Positions 59,524 through 64,000 of a DNA stretch of 64,000 nt are shown here, one piece after another (positions within the stretch are counted from its first letter, which is position 1; each line of letters starts with the position of its first letter). Below the pieces are notes generated by a model, which was not told the origin of the DNA, did not search any database, and saw only the letters and a program-made list of their open reading frames with translations. Source of the DNA: Streptomyces sp. NBC_01296 (lineage in GTDB: Bacteria > Actinomycetota > Actinomycetes > Streptomycetales > Streptomycetaceae). The stretch spans positions 6,014,001-6,078,000 of the forward strand of contig NZ_CP130720.1 in NCBI RefSeq assembly GCF_035984415.1, written 5' to 3'. The translations under genes and the position numbers were made by a program.

Positions 59524-61464
59524 CTACCGGAGCACCCCCGCCTTCGTACCGTCCGTGAGCTTGCCCGCCAGCTCGACCTGCGCGCCCGCGGGCGCCTTCA
59601 CCGCCAGCCGGTTGCCGTTCGCCGACCCGTTCACGCCGCCGCCCGACACCGACAGCGACGCGAACTGCGCGCTGCCCGCCGCCAGCACGTACCACTGGCC
59701 CGCCTTCGACTTCCACAGCACGCCCGCCAGCACCCGCGGCTCCCGCGGCCCGCACGCGGGCGAACCCTCCGCCTTCGCCGCCTGCGCCGCCAGCGGGGCG
59801 CCCGGGGTCAGGAACTGCGCCTGCACCCGGTCCTCCGTGCCCGCCCAGGTCTCCGCCCGGGTGCACAGCCACGCCGCCGTGCCGTCGCCCTCGGGCAGCG
59901 GCTGCTTCGCGTACGTCCAGGCGTTCACGCTGCGGACGCCGTGCGAGCGGACCGACGGCAGCAGGCACGCGATCCGCGACCAGTCGCCGAGCTCCGCACC
60001 CTCCGTCACATCGCGCTCCGCGCCCGGCGCGCCCGAGGTCAGCCGGGCCGGGGTCAGCTCGCCGAGGTCGGTGACCAGCCGGGTGGAGCCGTTGCCGGTC
60101 AGCGCCAGGGCGTTCCAGCCGGTGCAGTTGCCCGACGGCGCGGGGCTCGCCACCGGCGGGGTGATCCCGTCCTGGCCCAGCTTCAGCGGCGCCGGGGCGT
60201 CACCGGGCTTGAGCAGGTCGCGCAGCCCCACCCCGGTGACCCACGGCGCGGTCAGGTAGCGGACGTTGCCGTCGACCCGGCTCAGTACGAGCGCGGCCGA
60301 GCTGTCCGCCGAGGCTCCGTCGGTCCGGGCGAAGTCGAGGGCGGCGACCGAGGTCCCGGTGCGCGGTTCGGCGTACCGGACCACGCGCAGGCCGTCGTAC
60401 AGCAGAACCACGACGGCCTGGTCGACAGTGCCCGCGAACAGCAGCTGCGGCGGGCCCATCGGCGGTCCGGGCGGCGTACCGGGGGTGGCCGAGGCGACGA
60501 CCGTCGGGCCCGGCCGGGCCCACACGGCCAGGGCCCGGCGCAGCAGCTCGGCGTCGTCGGCGCGGTCGCCGCGAGCGGGCCAGGTGGAGAAGCCCGTACG
60601 GGAGGACGTGTGCCAGAGCGTGGGCGCGACCCGGACCAGCTTGCCCGGATCCAGGGCCTGTTCCGCCGCCGCGTTCCGCGCGTACGGCGGGGCCGCGGCC
60701 CCGTCCGCGCCCCAGCCGCCGCCGGGCAGCGCGAGCAGCGCCCCGCACACGGCGAGGGCGGCCGCGGCGGCCAGCCCGGCCCGGACGAACCGGCGCCGGC
60801 GCAGCAGGTCGGTGGGCCGCGCCTGGAGTACGCACGGATCGAACTCGGGGGAGGTGAACAGGGCGTCGTTGGCCGGATCCCCCGATTCCGCGACCGCGGC
60901 GGAGGGGTTCGCGACCCCGGCCTCGGTCAGCACCCGGAGCACCTCGGGCTCCGGCAGCCGCTCGAGGGCGCGCAGGACGCAGGCCGCCCGGCCGGGCCCG
61001 TCGAGGGTGGCCAGCCACTGGTCCAGGGCCAACTCCTCGGCCCCGCCCGAGCGCGGGAACAGCCGCAGCCCCCACACCTGGGGGAGCAGCGGGGGCAGCT
61101 GCGCCCGCCGGGGCAGCGCCCGGAAGGTCAGCGGAATCCCGGCCTCCAGGGCGGCACGCAGTACGCGCAGCCGGACGTACGCGTACCCCGACTCGGCGCC
61201 CGGGGTGCCGCGCTGGCCCGGGACCCCGCCCTGTACGGCTGCGGCGGCGGTCTCCGCGCCGGCGCCGCGCCGCCCGCGGGGGAGGGCCCGCTGGGCCAGC
61301 GAATGGGCGGTGAGCACCCGCCGGTTGCGGCCGAGGGCGGGCGGCAGCACCAGATAGGCGAGCCGCACCAGCCGCGGGTAGTGCTCGACGATGGCGGCCT
61401 CGGCCAGCTCGACGTCGGGCGGCACGGGAGACGGGGGGCGGGTGGCGGTGTCCGGCGCAGTCAC
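59524..61464 (-). CDS. Sigma-like N-terminus plus membrane-anchored extracytoplasmic protein
   Basis: 646 residues. The first 170 residues look like an ECF-sigma-like helical domain (ELAEAAIVEHYPRLVRLAYLVLP; LDQWLATLDGPGRAACVLRALERLPEPEVLRVL), but they lack a recognisable region 4 helix-turn-helix. A single membrane segment (about 230-252, FVRAGLAAAAALAVCGALLAL) leads to an outside domain of about 390 residues with WHTSSRTGF and repeated YA/VV strands. It may be a degenerate sigma domain that senses extracellular state. Function is unknown. Its promoter region abuts a 12-bp direct-repeat tract. Confidence 0.6.
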   Translation of the reverse strand: MTAPDTATRPPSPVPPDVELAEAAIVEHYPRLVRLAYLVLPPALGRNRRVLTAHSLAQRALPRGRRGAGAETAAAAVQGGVPGQRGTPGAESGYAYVRLRVLRAALEAGIPLTFRALPRRAQLPPLLPQVWGLRLFPRSGGAEELALDQWLATLDGPGRAACVLRALERLPEPEVLRVLTEAGVANPSAAVAESGDPANDALFTSPEFDPCVLQARPTDLLRRRRFVRAGLAAAAALAVCGALLALPGGGWGADGAAAPPYARNAAAEQALDPGKLVRVAPTLWHTSSRTGFSTWPARGDRADDAELLRRALAVWARPGPTVVASATPGTPPGPPMGPPQLLFAGTVDQAVVVLLYDGLRVVRYAEPRTGTSVAALDFARTDGASADSSAALVLSRVDGNVRYLTAPWVTGVGLRDLLKPGDAPAPLKLGQDGITPPVASPAPSGNCTGWNALALTGNGSTRLVTDLGELTPARLTSGAPGAERDVTEGAELGDWSRIACLLPSVRSHGVRSVNAWTYAKQPLPEGDGTAAWLCTRAETWAGTEDRVQAQFLTPGAPLAAQAAKAEGSPACGPREPRVLAGVLWKSKAGQWYVLAAGSAQFASLSVSGGGVNGSANGNRLAVKAPAGAQVELAGKLTDGTKAGVLR

Positions 61465-61553
61465 GTTCAGCAGAACGAGCGAATCGTCGGATGGTCACCC
61501 GCCCCCAGGTCACACGTTCGGGTCGAATGCCGGCCGCGGGAGGGGTCGGGCCA

Positions 61554-61620
61554 GGTCCGGATCGGGCCCGGATCGGCGCCGGATCGGGCCCGGATCAGGT
61601 CCGGATCAGGTCCGGATCAG
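61554..61620. repeat. 11-12-bp imperfect tandem repeats
   Basis: Six copies of a GGTCCGGATCAG/GGCCCGGATCGG-type unit (61554-61620), the last ones nearly identical. They lie between the phosphatase stop (61617) and the start of the sigma-like gene. Confidence 0.7.
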
Positions 61621-62414
61621 GCCGTGAGGCGGGCGCGGAGCGCCTCCACCGTCACGTCGGGGACGCCGAGGCCCTCGCGCACGTACTTCTCCATCGAGCC
61701 GTACCGCGTGTTCACCTCGTCGAGCGCGGCCTCCAGGTACGAAGGAAAGACGCCGATCAGGCCCAGCGCGATGTCCGGGTTGCCGCCGGCGATGGTGAAG
61801 CCCTCGATCAGCGGGGCGAAGGCCTGCTTGACGGCCGGATTGACGGAGAGGTACTCGGCCATCAGGGTCTCGTCGTCCGCGCCGAGCAGGGACAGGACGA
61901 CGGTCGCGCCCCAGCCCGTACGGTCCTTGCCGGCCGTGCAGTGGAACAGCAGCGGGCCCGCGTCCGGGTCCGCGAGCTCGGTGAGCAGGGTCCGGTACGC
62001 GGCCTGCGCGGAAGCGGTGTTCACGAAGGACCGGTAGGTCTCGGCGAACAGCTTCTGCACCTTGCCGCCGCCCAGGTGCTCCTCCGCCATCGCCGGGTCG
62101 GACAGCAGGTCCTTGAGCTGCGTGGCGGCCGGCATCTTGCCGGAGCTCAGCTTGTCGGCGAGGACGTCGCCGATCAGGAGGCGGGCGCCCGCCGGTATCC
62201 GGTCCGGGTGGTCGGCGCGCTCGGCGTCGGTGCGGAAGTCGATGACCGTACGCAGGCCCAGCGCGGCCACGACCGGGTCGGCGTCGACATCGAGCCGGTC
62301 GAGCTGGCCGGAGCGCAGGGCCAGCCCGGGGTGGACGGTGCGCCCGCCGGAGAGAGGGGTGCCGCCGAGGTCGCGCAGGTTGGCGACGGTGGTGGAGGGG
62401 GTGGTGATGGTCAT
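61617..62414 (-). CDS. Protein-tyrosine phosphatase (PTP-like)
   Basis: 265 residues from ATG 62414, GGAG 8 bp upstream. The active-site loop HCTAGKDRTGWG (about 157-168) is the CX5R signature with Cys158 and Arg164. NLRDLGGTPLSGGRTVHPGLALRSGQL (about 12-38) is the conserved front part of the dual-specificity/phosphatase_Y_DSP3 group. It should remove phosphate from Tyr or Ser/Thr residues or phosphoinositides. Longer reading to 62513 enters a microsatellite and is rejected. Confidence 0.85.
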   Translation of the reverse strand: MTITTPSTTVANLRDLGGTPLSGGRTVHPGLALRSGQLDRLDVDADPVVAALGLRTVIDFRTDAERADHPDRIPAGARLLIGDVLADKLSSGKMPAATQLKDLLSDPAMAEEHLGGGKVQKLFAETYRSFVNTASAQAAYRTLLTELADPDAGPLLFHCTAGKDRTGWGATVVLSLLGADDETLMAEYLSVNPAVKQAFAPLIEGFTIAGGNPDIALGLIGVFPSYLEAALDEVNTRYGSMEKYVREGLGVPDVTVEALRARLTA

Positions 62415-62433
62415 CGTGGCGGCTCCAGCGGTG

Positions 62434-62540
62434 TGCAGGCGGTGCGAGCGGTGCAGGGGTGCGGGCGGTGCGGGTGGTGTGAGCGGTGTGGGTGGTGTGG
62501 GCGGTGCAGGCAAAGCAGAGGGTGCGGGTGATGCGGATGG
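62434..62540. repeat. G-rich degenerate minisatellite
   Basis: A run of 8-10-bp units of GGTGxGGGx type (GCGGTGCGGGTGGTGTGAGC region). It stretches from the phosphatase ribosome site towards the next gene's stop, so transcription through it is likely. Confidence 0.6.
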
Positions 62541-62547
62541 TGCGTGT

Positions 62548-63150
62548 TCACCCGATTTTCGGATGTTTCGTCCCGGATAGGCAATCGAGGGCGAGCGAGA
62601 GCCCGACCCCTATCCCCAGGGCCGCCAGGTGGCCGGCGTCCGTGAAGGTCCGGTCCCGCTTCAGCACCGGCGCTGCGGCGAGCGCAAGCAGCCCCACCCG
62701 GGCGGCCGTGCGGACCGGCCCACGCGGCAGCGCGGAGGTCAGCGCGCCGAGCACGGCGTTGAACCCGTAGCTGGTCCCCACGTCCAGGGCCCGCCGGGCC
62801 GGCAGATCGGCCGTCCGGCGCAGGACGCCGTAGACGAGGAGCGTGGCCGTGGCGTGCCCGAACACGAACACCGCGGCCGTCCACCAGGCCCCGTACGCGT
62901 ACTCCGCGTACCCGAGGACCGCGACGAGCAGCAGCGCGTACGGCAGCGGCATGGGCTCCTCGACGACGAAGGCGCTGCTCAGCAGGGTTTCCCAGCGGCC
63001 GGCGGCGAGGTTGTCGACATTCGTCGAGCAGCCCCGCAGCACCCGGTCCCGCTCCGCCGCCCCCAGCCGGTCCAGTGCGTACGCGCCGAGCTGGACCCCG
63101 CCCGCATACACCATGCCGATGGTCGGCGGCGGCCATGGCAGTGAATTCAT
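62548..63150 (-). CDS. Rhomboid-like membrane protein
   Basis: 200 residues from ATG 63150. About five or six hydrophobic helices. A GTSYG motif (about residues 128-132, DVGTSYGFNAVLG) has the GxSxG form of the rhomboid catalytic Ser, and TDAGHLAALGIGVGL (His about 178) would supply the His of the Ser-His dyad. If active it is an intramembrane protease. The spacing is plausible but not proved. The longer reading from 63303 lacks a ribosome site. Confidence 0.7.
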   Translation of the reverse strand: MNSLPWPPPTIGMVYAGGVQLGAYALDRLGAAERDRVLRGCSTNVDNLAAGRWETLLSSAFVVEEPMPLPYALLLVAVLGYAEYAYGAWWTAAVFVFGHATATLLVYGVLRRTADLPARRALDVGTSYGFNAVLGALTSALPRGPVRTAARVGLLALAAAPVLKRDRTFTDAGHLAALGIGVGLSLALDCLSGTKHPKIG

Positions 63151-63215
63151 CTGATCATGATCGGATACGGCCCCCGGACTGGCGGAACCGGGTCCCGTGC
63201 GAGCATGTTCCTGCC

Positions 63216-63995
63216 ATGCAAGAGATCCCCCCGCCGATGCGCACCGCACGGGCCGCGATGTTCGCGGCGGTGTGCACCGCATTGGGCGCTGTGGGGCATT
63301 CATATATGTCTGGCACGGATATCCCGCTGATGGGCCTTCTGGGTGCTTTCGCGGTGACCGGCGGGCTCGCCCGGCTCGCAGCCGGGCGCCGCCGCGGGCC
63401 CGTCGGGATCAGTGCGGCGCTGCTCGCCGTGCAGGGCGTACTGCACCTGGTCTTCTCCGGCAGCCAGACGGGCCACGGCGGCCGCACGGGTCACACCGGC
63501 CTGGCCGGCCACACCGCGCACTCCCTGCCCGTGACCGTGTTCCTGCCCGAGCCGATGCCCGGGCACCACCACCTGGCGGGCACGGCGCTGCCTGAGGTGG
63601 CGGGAGGCACGGACGGCATGGCCGGGATGGCGGACATGGGCGGGATGGCGGGCATGGCCGACACGGCCGGGCACGGCGGCTTCGGCATGATCGCCGCGCA
63701 CGTGCTCGCCGGGCTGTTCTGCGCCGCCTGGCTGGCGTGGGGCGAGGCCGCCGTGTTCCGGCTGGCCGCCGTCCTCGGCTCCGCCGCACTGCTGGCGGCC
63801 CGGCCGCTCGCCCGCGCGTTCGCCCTGGTCCGGGCCCGCGTGGCCCCCGTACCGCCGCGGCCCGCGCCCCGCCCCGCGTACGAACCCCCGCGCAGGCTGC
63901 GCGGGGCCGTGCCCGCGCACGCCCTGGTGCGCCGCGGCCCGCCCGGGTGGCGAGACACCCGCGCCACGGCCCCCGGCCGTCCTGCCTGCGCCTGA
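63216..63995 (+). CDS. Met/His-rich membrane protein, metal-related candidate
   Basis: 259 residues from ATG 63216 (ATG 63237 is an alternative). N-terminal hydrophobic helices (MRTARAAMFAAVCTALGAVGHSYM; PLMGLLGAFAVTGGL; ISAALLAVQGVLHLVF) and a later pair (FGMIAAHVLAGLFCAAWLAWG; RLAAVLGSAALLAARPLAR). Between them is an outside loop rich in His (TGHGGRTGHTG, PGHHH) and Met (MAGMADMGGMAGMADTAGHGG), typical of copper-binding segments. A basic, Pro-rich C-tail follows. A role in copper handling is inferred. Confidence 0.65.
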   Translation: MQEIPPPMRTARAAMFAAVCTALGAVGHSYMSGTDIPLMGLLGAFAVTGGLARLAAGRRRGPVGISAALLAVQGVLHLVFSGSQTGHGGRTGHTGLAGHTAHSLPVTVFLPEPMPGHHHLAGTALPEVAGGTDGMAGMADMGGMAGMADTAGHGGFGMIAAHVLAGLFCAAWLAWGEAAVFRLAAVLGSAALLAARPLARAFALVRARVAPVPPRPAPRPAYEPPRRLRGAVPAHALVRRGPPGWRDTRATAPGRPACA

Positions 63996-64000
63996 CCGGC

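Overview
The window is high-G+C actinobacterial chromosome, almost certainly Streptomyces. The codon use is strongly GC3-biased, GTG and TTG starts are common, XRE/DUF397 pairs are present, and the order glnA2 - glnE - malR - malEFG - aglA - amylase/pullulanase matches my memory of the S. coelicolor SCO2241 to SCO2226 region. No tRNA, rRNA or CRISPR array was seen.

Positions 1 to about 16,640 look like the right-hand part of an integrated mobile element of the actinomycete conjugative (AICE) type. Its left part (integrase, replication, FtsK-like Tra) must lie beyond base 1. A leftward, tightly coupled operon (about 5516 to 1) carries small membrane, coiled-coil and spread-type proteins plus an RRQRL zinc-ribbon protein. 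It is preceded by a 33-bp inverted-repeat operator candidate and interrupted by a striking 23-bp inverted repeat. Next come a bldA-dependent XRE regulator with a Nudix hydrolase, and a GntR regulator with an HD phosphohydrolase. A 152-bp hairpin-forming repeat and a membrane-anchored beta-barrel protein follow. The cargo ends with a possible anti-phage module: a cytosine-5 DNA methyltransferase, a GHKL ATPase with a C-terminal PD-(D/E)XK nuclease, and a UvrD helicase fused to an iron-sulfur nuclease. The element ends on a 90-bp in-frame 3' remnant of glutamine synthetase glnA2, which marks the attachment site.

From 16,815 to 35,700 the content is chromosomal: a gamma-glutamylcyclotransferase-fold protein, two paralogous secreted or membrane PIG-L deacetylases, glnE, a lipase-like hydrolase, a winged-helix/zinc-ribbon protein, an XRE-DUF397-HEAT operon, a TetR/permease/amidohydrolase locus with a clear operator palindrome, and a PAP2 phosphatase.

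From 35,739 to 54,517 there is a maltodextrin-use region. The maltose ABC genes malEFG are flanked in mirror fashion by two alpha-glucosidases and two LacI regulators. After a lower-GC two-gene insert (NHL propeller plus aerolysin-like protein) come a secreted alpha-amylase and a 1780-residue secreted amylase/pullulanase. CTTGCAG-type motifs occur upstream of malE, at the start of the leftward alpha-glucosidase and upstream of the amylase, so one LacI/MalR system probably controls extracellular starch breakdown, uptake and cytosolic hydrolysis.

The right end (54,504 to 63,995) holds a GNAT enzyme, a TetR/ferredoxin-reductase/putative diiron-enzyme operon, a lipoprotein, a sigma-like/membrane chimera, a tyrosine phosphatase, a rhomboid-like protein and a Met/His-rich membrane protein.
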